Numbered from the stretch's first letter, positions 18,568 to 29,530 are shown. The stretch: 64,000 bases of DNA from Providencia rettgeri (GCF_013702265.1 NZ_CP059348.1:1798001-1862000), one strand, 5' to 3'. The notes: generated by a model from the sequence alone, not told the origin. A program made the numbers and translations.

Positions 18568-20946
18568 ATGTCCACAAATGGCCTTACTCCGTGTAATGTA
18601 CTTTGGTATAACCAATTAGGGATGAATGATGTTGACCGTGTTGGAGGCAAAAACGCTTCTCTCGGTGAAATGATCACCAACTTGTCCGATCTTGGTGTAT
18701 CCGTACCAAACGGTTTTGCGACAACCGCACAGGCGTTTAATGATTTTCTGGAGCAGAGCGGTGTAAACCAGCGTATTTACAACCTGCTAGATGAAACGGA
18801 TATTGATGATGTGAATCAACTGGCGACAGCCGGTGCTCAGATCCGCCAATGGGTGATTGATACCCCATTGACGCCAGCATTAGAGCAGGATATTCGCGAA
18901 GCTTTCCTTCAATTATCTGAAGGTGAAGCAGAAGCGTCATTCGCTGTTCGCTCATCAGCAACCGCTGAAGATATGCCTGATGCCTCATTTGCTGGGCAGC
19001 AAGAGACATTCCTCAACGTTCAAGGGATTGATGCGGTTTTGGTTGCCATTAAACATGTATTTGCGTCGCTGTTTAATGACCGTGCTATTTCTTACCGTGT
19101 ACACCAAGGTTACGATCATCGTGGCGTCGCGTTATCTGCGGGTGTGCAAAGAATGGTGCGTTCTGACCTCGCTTCTTCCGGTGTTATGTTTACTATCGAT
19201 ACTGAATCTGGTTTCGACCAAGTTGTCTTTATTACTTCCGCTTATGGTCTTGGTGAGATGGTTGTACAGGGCGCGGTAAACCCAGATGAATTCTATGTCC
19301 ATAAACCAACCCTACAAAATAATAAGCCTGCGATTGTACGTCGTACATTAGGCTCTAAAAAATTGCAGATGGTCTATGCCGACAGTAAAGAGCACGGTAA
19401 ACAAGTGAAGATTGAAGATGTGCCAGAAGCGCTACGCAATCGTTTCTCTTTAGCTGATCACGAAGTGGAAGAGCTGGCTCGTCAAGCTTTACAGATCGAA
19501 AAACACTACGGTCGTCCAATGGATATCGAATGGGCAAAAGATGGCCATAATGGTCGTTTGTATATTGTTCAAGCGCGTCCGGAAACCGTTCGTTCTAACC
19601 AACAGGTTATGGAACGCTATCAACTGAAAGACCAAGGGCAGGTCTTAGTTGAAGGTCGTGCAATCGGTCATCGTATTGGCGCAGGTTCGGTTAAAGTCAT
19701 CCATAACTTAAGTGAGATGGATAGAATTCAGCCGGGTGACGTATTAGTGACGGACATGACGGATCCTGACTGGGAACCTATCATGAAAAAAGCCGCTGCT
19801 ATCGTGACAAACCGTGGCGGTCGTACTTGCCATGCGGCGATTATCGCGCGTGAACTTGGGATCCCTGCCGTTGTTGGCTGTGGTGATGCAACTGAGCGTT
19901 TGAAAGAAGACCAAGAGGTCACGATTTCTTGTGCTGAAGGGGATACTGGCTTCGTTTATGATGGCAAATTAGATTTTGAAATTCACAGCTCTGAAGTGGA
20001 TAACATGCCTGACTTGAACGTCAAAATCATGATGAACGTGGGTAACCCAGACCGTGCATTTGATTTTGCTTGCTTACCAAACGAAGGTGTCGGCTTAGCG
20101 AGACTCGAATTTATCATCAACCGTATGATCGGTGTTCACCCAAGAGCGCTGTTAGAGTTCGATGCTCAGACGCCAGAATTACAAGCAGAAATCCGCAATA
20201 TGATGGTCGGCTATGACGACCCTGTTGAATTCTACGTTAGCAAGCTGACTGAAGGGATTTCAACACTCGCCGCTGCATTCTGGCCAAAACGCGTGATCGT
20301 ACGTTTATCTGACTTTAAGTCCAATGAATATGCCAACTTAGTCGGTGGGGATATTTATGAGCCTGAAGAAGAGAACCCAATGTTGGGCTTCCGTGGGGCT
20401 GGGCGTTATGTGTCGGATAGCTTCCGTGCATGTTTTGCACTGGAATGTGAAGCTGTTAAACGCGTTCGCAACAAGATGGGTCTGACTAACGTTGAAGTGA
20501 TGATACCGTTTGTTCGCACAGTAGCACAAGCCGAGTCGGTGGTTGCTGAGCTGGCAAAACACGACCTGAAACGTGGTGAGAATGGCTTAAAAGTGATTAT
20601 GATGTGTGAAATTCCATCTAACGCACTGCTAGCTGACCAGTTCCTTGAACACTTTGATGGCTTCTCCATTGGTTCTAACGACATGACTCAGTTAACCCTC
20701 GGTCTTGATAGAGACTCGGGTGTTGTATCTGAATTGTTTGATGAGCGTAATGATGCGGTTAAGGTAATGTTATCAATGGCAATCAAGGCTGCGAAGCGTC
20801 AGAACAAGTATGTCGGTATTTGTGGTCAAGGTCCATCAGACCACCAAGACTTTGCACAATGGCTGGTAGATGAAGGCATTGATAGCCTATCGTTGAACCC
20901 AGATACTGTGGTGCAAACTTGGCTAACAATCGCTGAAAATCAATAA
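18568..20946 (+). CDS. ppsA: Phosphoenolpyruvate synthase
   Basis: 792 residues, the same length as E. coli PpsA. The ATP-binding domain has [21 protein letters not shown], the swivelling domain has [14 protein letters not shown] with the phosphorylated His near 421 preceded by the PpsR target Thr, and the C-terminal PEP/pyruvate domain ends in [10 protein letters not shown] and [13 protein letters not shown]. It converts pyruvate and ATP to PEP, AMP and phosphate for gluconeogenesis. It is divergent from its regulator ppsR and ends before a perfect terminator. Confidence 0.98.
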   Translation: MSTNGLTPCNVLWYNQLGMNDVDRVGGKNASLGEMITNLSDLGVSVPNGFATTAQAFNDFLEQSGVNQRIYNLLDETDIDDVNQLATAGAQIRQWVIDTPLTPALEQDIREAFLQLSEGEAEASFAVRSSATAEDMPDASFAGQQETFLNVQGIDAVLVAIKHVFASLFNDRAISYRVHQGYDHRGVALSAGVQRMVRSDLASSGVMFTIDTESGFDQVVFITSAYGLGEMVVQGAVNPDEFYVHKPTLQNNKPAIVRRTLGSKKLQMVYADSKEHGKQVKIEDVPEALRNRFSLADHEVEELARQALQIEKHYGRPMDIEWAKDGHNGRLYIVQARPETVRSNQQVMERYQLKDQGQVLVEGRAIGHRIGAGSVKVIHNLSEMDRIQPGDVLVTDMTDPDWEPIMKKAAAIVTNRGGRTCHAAIIARELGIPAVVGCGDATERLKEDQEVTISCAEGDTGFVYDGKLDFEIHSSEVDNMPDLNVKIMMNVGNPDRAFDFACLPNEGVGLARLEFIINRMIGVHPRALLEFDAQTPELQAEIRNMMVGYDDPVEFYVSKLTEGISTLAAAFWPKRVIVRLSDFKSNEYANLVGGDIYEPEEENPMLGFRGAGRYVSDSFRACFALECEAVKRVRNKMGLTNVEVMIPFVRTVAQAESVVAELAKHDLKRGENGLKVIMMCEIPSNALLADQFLEHFDGFSIGSNDMTQLTLGLDRDSGVVSELFDERNDAVKVMLSMAIKAAKRQNKYVGICGQGPSDHQDFAQWLVDEGIDSLSLNPDTVVQTWLTIAENQ

Positions 20947-20980
20947 TTTAATTATTCATTTTTAGATTGTTCATTATAAG

Positions 20981-21017
20981 AAGGTCGGTAAATAATAATT
21001 ATTTACCGACCTTTGTT
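20981..21017 (+). terminator. Terminator of ppsA
   Basis: 13-bp perfect stem AAGGTCGGTAAAT / ATTTACCGACCTT with a 7-base loop, then TGTTT. Confidence 0.8.
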
Positions 21018-21288
21018 TATATATAGAGGCAACCTATTACAGCAATAGAATTAAACCTAATATAAGTTTAATTTACGTAAATATTCATAATATATTATTC
21101 AGATTTTCAGCAAAATAAAACTATAGTCTCATAAATAGATTCATTATTAATGTTAAATAAAAAGTTATTAAATAATTAAAACCATTAAATCCATTACTCT
21201 AATTATGCGTAATTACGTATAAGGAGAGTAATTAGAATATTATATTGCCACTGTAATAGTGAGAGTTGGGGATGGGGGATGTAGGGAT
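21018..21288. other. AT-rich gap between ppsA and rprA
   Basis: No ORF, repeat or RNA signature is visible in this very AT-rich stretch. Confidence 0.5.
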
Positions 21289-21392
21289 AAAAAAAAAGCC
21301 TATCATGGGCTGACAGGCAAAGACTACACACAGCAATTTGGTTAAGTAAGTTACGTTAGAAATTAAATAACATAACTTATTAATTCGTTATC
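21289..21392 (-). ncRNA. rprA: RprA small regulatory RNA
   Basis: The minus strand contains AATTGCTGTGTGTAGTCTTT, which I recognise as the conserved core of E. coli RprA. It is followed by the hairpin GCCTGTCA-gccca-TGATAGGC and nine T residues. A 5' AT-rich hairpin (AATTAATAA-gttatg-TTATTTAATT) takes the place of the E. coli 5' stem. Length of about 104 nt fits the E. coli 105. Position beside ydiK also matches. RprA works with Hfq to activate rpoS translation and is made in response to Rcs envelope signalling. The 5' end is estimated from a TTAATAT -10 near 21400. Confidence 0.9.
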
Positions 21393-21441
21393 GAAGAGAT
21401 ATTAACAGGGATATATTAAACTGTTTAAATAAGTTAATCAC

Positions 21442-21455
21442 TCGGAACACTCTTA
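21442..21455 (-). promoter_or_regulatory. RcsB box upstream of rprA
   Basis: The minus strand reads TAAGAGTGTTCCGA, 11 of 14 matches to TAAGAATATTCCTA. It ends about 50 bases before the predicted rprA start, a spacing like that of the E. coli rprA promoter. Confidence 0.7.
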
Positions 21456-21630
21456 ATAAGATATTACTTATTGTTCCCAAATGATTATTCATTCGATGGG
21501 GGGAATATTAACATAATTAAAGATAAAAACTAACAGTAGTGTGTTAAATATTGTTTCTAAATATTAATGAGAATAGATAGTCGAGAAAATATGTTCAAAA
21601 TGAAACATATTTTCTCGAATTAAATGAAAT

Positions 21631-22746
21631 TTATTTCTTCATTAAGAATTCTTCTTCAAGGAATTTTTCGGTGGCCTCTAAATTCTCACTTGGTGGAGCC
21701 ACTTCATTCATCCACGCTTTGAGCAGGCTATAAGAGACAGCCAGCACCACAGGACCAATGAATAAGCCAATCATACCGAATGATAAGATACCGCCGATAA
21801 CACCCACTAAAATAAGTACCATAGGAAGATCTGCACCCATTTTAATCAGCCAAGGGCGTAATACGCCATCCATTGTGGCAACCACTGCCGCCCAGACACC
21901 GAGAATGATTGCCCAGGTGGTATCCCCAGTCCAAAATAGCCATAGAACGGAAGGAACCATGACTAATAGTGGGCCAAGTTGTGCGACGCAGCAGATAAAA
22001 ATCAAGACCGTCAAAATGGCGGCGTAACTAATACCCGATAGAGCTAAACCGACGCCACCTACAATGGCTTGAATTAACGCGGTAACAACCACGCCAAGTG
22101 CGACTGCACGAATAGATTGTGCTGCAAGTACCACCGCTGCGTCGCCACGGATGCCCGCAAGACGTACGGCAAAGTGACGAACACCGATTGTCACCAGCTC
22201 ACCTTTATAATAGAGCAGCCCACTAAACAGTAACATTAATACGAGGTGGAATAAGAAGCGGCTGGCACTAACGGCCTGCGTTGCAAACCATCCTGCGGCT
22301 TGACCGAAATAAGGTTGAACTTTAGCCAATAACGCATTACCACCACTCGCGACTAAACTGTGCCAAGCGTAATAAAGTTTCTCTCCGACCATAGGCACTT
22401 GATTCAGCCACTCTAAATCCGGCAAGGTGATACTAGCCGGTGACTTCGCTAATTCGATAAGCGGCGCACTGTTTTGAATTATGCTGCCAATCAAAATACT
22501 GGTTGGAATAACAAAAAGAAGGAAGATCAATAGAACCATGGTCAGTGAAGCAAGCCAGCGCTTATTCCAAAGACGTGCTTGTAGTCGTAAGAGAATTGGC
22601 CAAGTAGCAATCACCATCATCCCCGCCCATACGAATCCTAAAATAAATGGGCTTAAGACCCAAAAACAGGTCGCTATCATAAAGATAATGGAGAGCAGTC
22701 CCAGGACGAGTTTGGGTAAATCCAAACGTTTTTGCGATTTTTCCAT
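21631..22746 (-). CDS. ydiK: AI-2E family transporter YdiK
   Basis: 371 residues, a PerM/AI-2E exporter family membrane protein with about eight helices, a soluble loop near 115-150, and the family C-terminal block GVIGGILSFGMIGLFIGPVVLAVSYSL (taken from 303 onward). The substrate is unknown; the family includes TqsA and Na/H antiporters. It is divergent from ydiJ and next to rprA, as in E. coli. Confidence 0.9.
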   Translation of the reverse strand: MEKSQKRLDLPKLVLGLLSIIFMIATCFWVLSPFILGFVWAGMMVIATWPILLRLQARLWNKRWLASLTMVLLIFLLFVIPTSILIGSIIQNSAPLIELAKSPASITLPDLEWLNQVPMVGEKLYYAWHSLVASGGNALLAKVQPYFGQAAGWFATQAVSASRFLFHLVLMLLFSGLLYYKGELVTIGVRHFAVRLAGIRGDAAVVLAAQSIRAVALGVVVTALIQAIVGGVGLALSGISYAAILTVLIFICCVAQLGPLLVMVPSVLWLFWTGDTTWAIILGVWAAVVATMDGVLRPWLIKMGADLPMVLILVGVIGGILSFGMIGLFIGPVVLAVSYSLLKAWMNEVAPPSENLEATEKFLEEEFLMKK

Positions 22747-23000
22747 TAATGATCAATCCTTAACAAATGAAAATTCTGTGGGGTTAGGGCTTTTACAGGT
22801 GAAAATAACGTAATTATTTTTCATGCTTAAAAGAAACGATATTGTGATATGGTTTTACTGACAATGTCACCGGCAGATGCGCTATCTTTACAGGCTGCGA
22901 GGGAACACTTCAATAAACCTTGTGCCTATTGTGCTACTTAAACTAAAGATAGTACATAACGACAAATGCGATTACTCAACAACAAGAGTCATGATTAATA

Positions 23001-26000
23001 ATGATCCCGCGTATATCTGAAGCACCACATCTTAGTCAGCTAGCTATCCAATTTCTGCACGAGCTACAACAGCAAGGTTTTACTGGTGATACTGGCACCA
23101 GTTACGCTGAGCGCTTATCCATGGCTACTGACAACAGCATTTATCAGCTATTACCACAAGCCGTCATCTTCCCTCGTTCCAGCGCTGATGTACAAATTAT
23201 TACCCGCGTTGCTGGGCAAGATAAATACCGCGAATTAAGTTTCACGCCGCGTGGCGGGGGAACGGGCACCAATGGGCAATCGCTCACCGAAGGGATTGTG
23301 GTGGACATGTCCCGCTATATGAATCGAATTTTAGAAATCAACCCAGAACAGGGATGGGTAAAAGTTGAAGCTGGCGTGATTAAAGACCAACTCAACCAAT
23401 TTCTAAAACCGTATGGCTACTTTTTCTCTCCGGAGCTATCCACAAGTAACCGAGCAACATTGGGCGGAATGATCAACACTGATGCCTCTGGACAGGGGTC
23501 TTTAGTGTATGGCAAAACGTCAGACCATGTTTTAGGTGTCAAAGCGATGGTTTTAGGGGGCGCTTGCCTCGATACTCGCGCTATGCCTATCGAACTCGCC
23601 CAAACGATTGCGTTAGAGGATTCAGTCGAAGGGCGTATCTATAAAACCGTTCTTGAACGCTGCTTAGAACAGCGTTCGTTAATCGAAGAAAAATTTCCAA
23701 AACTAAACCGATTTTTAACGGGCTATGACTTACGCCATGTTTTTAATGATGACCTTACTCAGTTTGATTTAACGCGAATTTTAACGGGGTCTGAAGGCTC
23801 GCTGGCGTTTATAACGGAAGCCACTCTGGATATCACGCCGCTACCGAAAGTGCGCCGTTTGGTGAACGTCAAATATGATTCGTTTGAATCCGCGTTGCGT
23901 AACGCACCATTTATGGTGCAGGCGCAAGCGCTCTCTGTAGAAACCGTCGACTCGAAGGTTCTGAATCTCGCGAAAGAAGATATTGTTTGGCACTCTGTAA
24001 AATCGCTGATCACTGATGTGCCGAATAAAGAGATGCTTGGGCTAAACATTGTTGAGTTTAGTGGCGATGATGAAGACGAAATCAATCATTTGACTGATAG
24101 CTTATGCCAACGCCTTGATGAATTGATGGCGAGCCATCAAGCGGGCGTGATTGGCTACCAAGTTTGTCATGACCTTGCTGATATTACCCGTATCTATAAT
24201 ATGCGTAAAAAGGCGGTGGGGTTATTGGGCAACAGCAAAGGTGCCGCGAAACCCATCCCATTTGTTGAGGATACCTGTGTACCCCCCGAACATCTTGCGG
24301 ATTATATTGCGGAATTCAGAGCGCTATTGGATAGCCATAAACTGAATTACGGAATGTTTGGTCACGTAGATGCGGGTGTTTTACACGTTCGCCCAGCACT
24401 AGATATGTGCGACCCTCAGCAAGAAATGTTAATGAAGCAAATTTCGGATGAAATTGTTGCTTTGACGGCAAAATATGGTGGTTTATTGTGGGGGGAACAC
24501 GGTAAAGGCTTCAGAGCGCAATATAGCCCAGAATTCTTTGGTGAAGTGCTTTACGGTGAGCTGCGCAATATTAAGGCGGCATTTGACCCTGATAACCGTT
24601 TGAACCCTGGAAAAATTTGCCCTCCAGCTGGTGTAGATGCCCCAATGAAACAGGTGGATGCAGCTAAACGTGGCACATACGATCGTCAAATCCCAATTCA
24701 AATACGCCAAGAGTTCCGCGGTGCGATGGATTGTAACGGCAACGGGCTCTGTTTCAACTTTGATGTGAAAAGCCAAATGTGCCCATCGATGAAAATTAGC
24801 CGTCAGCGTGTACATTCGCCGAAAGGTCGTGCAACGTTAGTTCGTGAATGGCTACGTTTATTGGCGGAGCAGGGCGTCACACCAGAGCAAATTGAAAAAG
24901 GCGTGAAAAGCGAATCTCCATCGTTACGTGGATTGATTGAAAAAACGCGTAACTCATGGCGGGCGAAACAGGGGGATTATGATTTTTCCCATGAAGTGAA
25001 AGAGTCAATGTCTGGGTGTTTAGCTTGTAAAGCGTGCTCGACTCAATGCCCAATTAAAATTGATGTGCCGTCTTTCCGAGCAAAATTTCTTGCTCTGTAC
25101 CATAGCCGTTACTTGCGACCAGTTCGTGACCATATTGTGGCGAATGTGGAAGCCAGCGCTCCGTTGATGTCAAAAGCGCCGGGCGTTTTTAACTTCTTCT
25201 TGCGTCAAACAGTAATTCAGAAACTTAGCGAGCACACCATTGGTATGGTGGATTTACCGTTATTTTCTCAACCGACGCTGAAACAGGAGTTATCAGGGCA
25301 TTCGGCGACCTCCCTGACATTGGAGCAGCTTGAAGGCATGTCTGCCAGCCAGCGTGAAAACCATGTGCTTGTGGTGCAAGACCCATTCACTAGCTATTAC
25401 GATGCCAAAGTGGTGGTAGACTTTGTTCGCCTGATTGAAAAATTGGGCTATAAACCTGTGTTACTCCCATTCTCACCGAATGGTAAAGCGCAGCATATCA
25501 AAGGTTTCTTAAGCCGTTTTGCGAAAACCGCACGTAAAACATCGGACTTTTTAAATCGCGTTGCTAAACTGCAATTACCGATGGTGGGTGTCGACCCTGC
25601 ATTGGTACTGTGTTATCGCGATGAATACCATGAAATTTTAGGTGAGCAACAATGTCAATTTACGGTAATGCTGGCTCATGAATGGTTAACTTCATTACCG
25701 GAACAAACCAAGAATGACGGAACGGATGAGCAGCCTTGGTATCTCTTTGGCCACTGTACCGAATCAACGGCATTACCTAATAGCGCCAACCAATGGGCGA
25801 CACTGTTTTCCCGTTACGGGCGTAAACTCACAAACGTGAGTGTTGGATGCTGTGGAATGGCAGGAACGTATGGTCATGAAGTCGCTAACCTTGAAAATTC
25901 AAAAGGTATTTACAACCTGTCGTGGAAACCTGCGATAGAAAAACTGCCCCTAGAACGTTGCTTAAGTTCGGGATATTCCTGTCGTAGCCAAGTAAAACGA

Positions 26001-26057
26001 ATGGAAAAAACGGCAATCAAACACCCAATTCAAGCCTTACTGGAGATTGTTTCATGA
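23001..26057 (+). CDS. ydiJ: FAD-linked oxidase / Fe-S oxidoreductase YdiJ
   Basis: 1018 residues, the same length as E. coli YdiJ. Domains in order: PCMH-type FAD-binding (about 45-280, with PRGGGTGTNGQS), FAD-oxidase C-terminal domain (to about 530, with GHVDAGVLHVRP), a ferredoxin-type region with CLACKACSTQCPIKIDVPSF (about 672-690), and a CCG domain ending with HCTES and VGCCGMAGTYGHE. The build resembles D-lactate and D-2-hydroxyglutarate dehydrogenases; the E. coli protein has been linked to D-2-hydroxyglutarate oxidation, from memory. The ydiJ stop overlaps the menI start (ATGA). Confidence 0.92.
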   Translation: MIPRISEAPHLSQLAIQFLHELQQQGFTGDTGTSYAERLSMATDNSIYQLLPQAVIFPRSSADVQIITRVAGQDKYRELSFTPRGGGTGTNGQSLTEGIVVDMSRYMNRILEINPEQGWVKVEAGVIKDQLNQFLKPYGYFFSPELSTSNRATLGGMINTDASGQGSLVYGKTSDHVLGVKAMVLGGACLDTRAMPIELAQTIALEDSVEGRIYKTVLERCLEQRSLIEEKFPKLNRFLTGYDLRHVFNDDLTQFDLTRILTGSEGSLAFITEATLDITPLPKVRRLVNVKYDSFESALRNAPFMVQAQALSVETVDSKVLNLAKEDIVWHSVKSLITDVPNKEMLGLNIVEFSGDDEDEINHLTDSLCQRLDELMASHQAGVIGYQVCHDLADITRIYNMRKKAVGLLGNSKGAAKPIPFVEDTCVPPEHLADYIAEFRALLDSHKLNYGMFGHVDAGVLHVRPALDMCDPQQEMLMKQISDEIVALTAKYGGLLWGEHGKGFRAQYSPEFFGEVLYGELRNIKAAFDPDNRLNPGKICPPAGVDAPMKQVDAAKRGTYDRQIPIQIRQEFRGAMDCNGNGLCFNFDVKSQMCPSMKISRQRVHSPKGRATLVREWLRLLAEQGVTPEQIEKGVKSESPSLRGLIEKTRNSWRAKQGDYDFSHEVKESMSGCLACKACSTQCPIKIDVPSFRAKFLALYHSRYLRPVRDHIVANVEASAPLMSKAPGVFNFFLRQTVIQKLSEHTIGMVDLPLFSQPTLKQELSGHSATSLTLEQLEGMSASQRENHVLVVQDPFTSYYDAKVVVDFVRLIEKLGYKPVLLPFSPNGKAQHIKGFLSRFAKTARKTSDFLNRVAKLQLPMVGVDPALVLCYRDEYHEILGEQQCQFTVMLAHEWLTSLPEQTKNDGTDEQPWYLFGHCTESTALPNSANQWATLFSRYGRKLTNVSVGCCGMAGTYGHEVANLENSKGIYNLSWKPAIEKLPLERCLSSGYSCRSQVKRMEKTAIKHPIQALLEIVS

Positions 26058-26470
26058 TTTGGAAGCGTCAATTTAACTTGCAACAAATGGCGGCGATGGC
26101 TGAAAGCTGTATGTTAGGCCATATAGGGATTGAAATTACAGGTTTTGGTGATGACTACCTTGAAGGTACCATGCCAGTCGACCATCGCACCAAACAGCCT
26201 TTTGGTTTGCTACACGGTGGTGCCTCGGTTGTATTAGCTGAATCCTTAGGCTCAATCGCAGGCTACCTATGCAGTGAAGGTGATCAACGTGTAGTTGGTG
26301 TGGAAATTAACGCAAACCATATTCGTGCTGCGCGAGAAGGTGTGGTGAGAGGCGTATGCAAACCGATTCATCTGGGGCGCCGTCAGCAAGTGTGGAATAT
26401 CGAAATTTTTAACGAGAAAAACCAACTGTGTTGCACCTCCCGTTTAACAACTGCCGTATTGTTTGAATAA
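26054..26470 (+). CDS. menI: 1,4-dihydroxy-2-naphthoyl-CoA hydrolase
   Basis: 138 residues, hotdog-fold thioesterase (E. coli YdiI). KQPFGLLHGGASVVLAESLGS near 47-68 has the HGG motif and the catalytic Glu. It hydrolyses DHNA-CoA in menaquinone synthesis. It overlaps ydiJ by four bases, so the two are translationally coupled. Confidence 0.94.
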   Translation: MIWKRQFNLQQMAAMAESCMLGHIGIEITGFGDDYLEGTMPVDHRTKQPFGLLHGGASVVLAESLGSIAGYLCSEGDQRVVGVEINANHIRAAREGVVRGVCKPIHLGRRQQVWNIEIFNEKNQLCCTSRLTTAVLFE

Positions 26471-26487
26471 TCAGCAGTTTGTTTCTT

Positions 26488-26518
26488 TTGATACCCTCAG
26501 TTTATTTGAGGGTATCAA
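26488..26518 (+). terminator. Stem-loop after menI
   Basis: TTGATACCCTCA / TGAGGGTATCAA, a 12-bp perfect stem with a 7-base loop. A T-run is lacking on either side beyond TCTTTT upstream. Confidence 0.6.
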
Positions 26519-26743
26519 TCCTATATTTATCTTTCATATCAATTCTTTATAACTTATCTAATTTATTCATTCTCATTCAATGAATGTGGTACTAAACCGA
26601 ATATCACTTTATTAATTTGTGTTATTTTTATGTACTCAATAATACATAAAAAATATTATCATGAATGAGATTTATTTCTTAATTATTAATTGGTTAGATA
26701 TTTCCATAAACTAAAATCCTGTCAGTAAACCGTTCTCATCGCT

Positions 26744-26790
26744 ATAACCTCTTAAAACAAATGGTTGAAGTCATATGGGTAATCATTACC
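26744..26790 (+). promoter_or_regulatory. suf control region: IscR type 2-like site and Fur-like palindrome
   Basis: 26744-26768 fits the apo-IscR type 2 pattern A-N3-CC ... A-N-GG, matching both CC and GG pairs at the right spacing but not every flanking base. 26778-26790 is the perfect palindrome GGTAAT-C-ATTACC, which fits the Fur 6-1-6 core. Both lie 64-110 bases before the sufA ATG at 26854, as expected for an iron- and stress-controlled suf promoter. Confidence 0.6.
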
Positions 26791-26853
26791 ATGTCATATA
26801 GAGAAGAAATCGCTGATAACAGGCTGAAAAACCATAAGAAAAGTGAGGTCAAT

Positions 26854-27222
26854 ATGACTGGTGGTGTAGAAACATTTTCATTGGATGAAAATTCATGGCA
26901 GGGCGTCAGCCTAACCCCAAGTGCCGCTAAACAGATCAATAAGTTAGTTCTTCAAACACCGAATAGCAAAGGTCTATCCCTCGGCGTGAAACAGTCGGGA
27001 TGTGCAGGTTTTGGATACGTCTTCGAGATGATTGAAAACCCAACAGATGACCACTTAGTGTTTGAACTCGATGGTGCACACTTGTATGTGCCTAAAAAAG
27101 CAATGCCATTCATTGATGGCACGGTAGTGGATTATGTCCAAGAAGGGCTTAACCATATTTTTAAATTTAATAACCCGAAAGCTCAACATGCCTGTGGGTG
27201 TGGTGAAAGCTTCGGCGTTTAA
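26854..27222 (+). CDS. sufA: Fe-S cluster assembly scaffold/carrier SufA
   Basis: 122 residues from the ATG at 26854, which has GTGAGG upstream and gives the E. coli length; upstream in-frame starts at 26761 and 26791 lie in or next to the operator sites. The A-type carrier ligands are Cys in KQSGCAGFGYVFEM and the pair in HACGCGESFGV at the C-terminus. SufA takes clusters from SufBCD and delivers them to apoproteins. It is the first gene of sufABCDSE. Confidence 0.96.
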   Translation: MTGGVETFSLDENSWQGVSLTPSAAKQINKLVLQTPNSKGLSLGVKQSGCAGFGYVFEMIENPTDDHLVFELDGAHLYVPKKAMPFIDGTVVDYVQEGLNHIFKFNNPKAQHACGCGESFGV

Positions 27223-27238
27223 CTTGTGAAGCTAGATT

Positions 27239-28738
27239 ATGTCTCAGAGCAATGTAGAAGTTGGCGAAGATGTTCAAAGCTGGCTTGATGAAAAACGTTA
27301 TAAAGAAGGCTTTTTTACCCAAGTTGCCACCGATGAGATGGCGAAAGGGCTAAATGAAGATGTGGTTCGTGCTATTTCTGCGAAGCGTAATGAACCTGAG
27401 TGGATGCTGCAATTTCGTCTTGATGCCTTTAATCACTGGAAAGGCATGGAAGAGCCACACTGGCTGAAAGCCCATTATCCAAATTTGGATTACCAAGATT
27501 ACAGCTATTATTCCGCGCCATCGTGCGGGTCGTGTGATGATGCCTGTGGCTCACAGCCAGGCGCGACGCAATCAACAGGCGCTGCGGAAGAAGCGAATTA
27601 CCTGACGAGTGAAGTCGAAGATGCCTTCAATCAGCTTGGCGTGCCTGTCCGTGAAGGCAGCAAAGTGGCGGTAGATGCAATTTTTGACTCCGTTTCTGTA
27701 TCGACAACCTACCGTGGCGACTTAGCCAAACACGGGATTATTTTCTGTTCGTTCAGCGAAGCGATTCAAGAGTACCCTGAACTGGTGCAAAAATATTTAG
27801 GTAGCGTCGTTTCTAGCCACGATAACTTTTTTGCTGCACTGAATGCAGCCGTGGCATCGGACGGAACCTTTGTTTACATCCCGAAAGGGGTGCGTTGCCC
27901 GATGGAGTTATCGACCTATTTCCGTATTAATGCGGCAAAAACAGGGCAATTTGAACGCACAATCTTAATTGCGGATGAAGGCAGTTATGTGAGCTACATC
28001 GAAGGGTGTTCAGCACCGGTGAGAGATAGCTATCAATTGCACGCTGCGGTTGTGGAAGTGATTATCCATAAAGATGCCGAAGTGAAGTACTCGACAGTTC
28101 AAAACTGGTTCTCGGGTGGTGATAGCGAAACCGGGGGAATTCTCAATTTCGTGACTAAGCGCGCCCTGTGCGAAGGGGAAAATTCCAAAATGTCATGGAC
28201 ACAATCCGAAACGGGTTCTGCCATTACGTGGAAATACCCAAGCGTGATTTTAAAAGGGGACAATTCGGTTGGGGAGTTTTTCTCTGTCGCACTGACCAAT
28301 GGTAACCAACAAGCGGATACGGGCACTAAAATGATCCACATCGGCAAAAATACCCGCTCAACGATTATCTCGAAAGGGATTTCGGCAGGTAAAAGCCAAA
28401 ATAGTTATCGTGGGCTCGTCAAAATACTCCCGAGCGCCCATAACGCCCGTAACTTCACCCAGTGCGATTCCATGCTGATTGGTACCCAATGTGGCGCTCA
28501 TACCTTCCCGTATGTGGAAGTGAAGAACAATACCGCGCAATTGGAACATGAAGCGACAACGTCGCGCATTGGCGAAGACCAGCTGTTTTATTGCTTACAA
28601 CGTGGGATCAGCGAAGATGATGCTATCTCAATGATTGTTAACGGCTTCTGTAAAGATGTTTTCTCAGAGTTGCCATTAGAGTTTGCCGTTGAGGCACAAA
28701 AATTATTGGCTATCAGCTTAGAACACAGTGTGGGCTGA
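27239..28738 (+). CDS. sufB: Fe-S cluster assembly protein SufB
   Basis: 499 residues, beta-helix core protein. [14 protein letters not shown] near 92-107 is the N-terminal Cys cluster, [13 protein letters not shown] near 255 and the C-terminal region around [15 protein letters not shown] carries the Cys/His residues used in cluster building. In the SufBC2D complex it receives sulfur from SufE. It follows sufA by 16 bases. Confidence 0.97.
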   Translation: MSQSNVEVGEDVQSWLDEKRYKEGFFTQVATDEMAKGLNEDVVRAISAKRNEPEWMLQFRLDAFNHWKGMEEPHWLKAHYPNLDYQDYSYYSAPSCGSCDDACGSQPGATQSTGAAEEANYLTSEVEDAFNQLGVPVREGSKVAVDAIFDSVSVSTTYRGDLAKHGIIFCSFSEAIQEYPELVQKYLGSVVSSHDNFFAALNAAVASDGTFVYIPKGVRCPMELSTYFRINAAKTGQFERTILIADEGSYVSYIEGCSAPVRDSYQLHAAVVEVIIHKDAEVKYSTVQNWFSGGDSETGGILNFVTKRALCEGENSKMSWTQSETGSAITWKYPSVILKGDNSVGEFFSVALTNGNQQADTGTKMIHIGKNTRSTIISKGISAGKSQNSYRGLVKILPSAHNARNFTQCDSMLIGTQCGAHTFPYVEVKNNTAQLEHEATTSRIGEDQLFYCLQRGISEDDAISMIVNGFCKDVFSELPLEFAVEAQKLLAISLEHSVG

Positions 28739-28783
28739 TCCTAATCGAGTTTAGTTGCGCTTGAGCGCTAAAGGCATGTTGAT

Positions 28784-29530
28784 ATGTTAAGTATTAAAGA
28801 TTTACATGTAAGTGTAGAAGGTAATGAAATCTTAAAAGGGCTGTCTCTGGAAATTAAACCGGGGGAAGTTCATGCCATTATGGGACCAAACGGTTCGGGT
28901 AAAAGTACCTTGTCCGCCACCCTAGCAGGTCGTGAAGATTACCAAATTGATAGTGGTGAAGTGACGTTTAATGGCAAGGACTTACTTGAGTTAGATCCTG
29001 AAGAACGTGCGGGTGAAGGGATTTTTCTTGCATTCCAATATCCGGTTGAAATTCCGGGTGTGAGTAACCAATTTTTCCTGCAAACGTCAGTGAATGCGGT
29101 GCGCGAATATCGCCAGCAGGAGGCGTTAGACCGCTTTGATTTCCAAGATTTTATCGAAGATAAAATCGAATTATTGGATATGCCACAAGACCTGCTCACC
29201 CGTTCAGTTAACGTGGGTTTCTCCGGTGGCGAGAAAAAACGTAATGACATTTTACAGATGGCGGCGTTAGAACCTAAGTTATGTATTTTAGATGAAACCG
29301 ATTCTGGTTTAGATATTGATGCGCTAAAAATCGTCTCTAATGGTGTGAATTCACTGCGTACTCCTGAGCGCTCATTCATTATCGTGACTCACTATCAGCG
29401 CATTTTGGACTATGTAAAACCTGATTTTGTTCACGTCCTGTATCAAGGGAAAATCATCAAATCTGGTGATTTCAGTTTAGCGAAAAAACTGGAGGAGCAA
29501 GGCTATGGCTGGCTTATTGACCAACAGTGA
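28784..29530 (+). CDS. sufC: Fe-S cluster assembly ATPase SufC
   Basis: 248 residues, ABC-type ATPase. Walker A is GPNGSGKS near 34-41, the signature FSGGEKKRNDILQ near 146 and Walker B LCILDETDSGLDID near 165. It drives the structural change in SufB-SufD needed for iron and sulfur loading. Its end overlaps the sufD start. Confidence 0.98.
   Translation: MLSIKDLHVSVEGNEILKGLSLEIKPGEVHAIMGPNGSGKSTLSATLAGREDYQIDSGEVTFNGKDLLELDPEERAGEGIFLAFQYPVEIPGVSNQFFLQTSVNAVREYRQQEALDRFDFQDFIEDKIELLDMPQDLLTRSVNVGFSGGEKKRNDILQMAALEPKLCILDETDSGLDIDALKIVSNGVNSLRTPERSFIIVTHYQRILDYVKPDFVHVLYQGKIIKSGDFSLAKKLEEQGYGWLIDQQ

Noticed and set aside
22481..22813. 110-codon plus-strand ORF over ydiK.
   Set aside because: Shadow frame of the membrane protein gene; basic, low-information translation.
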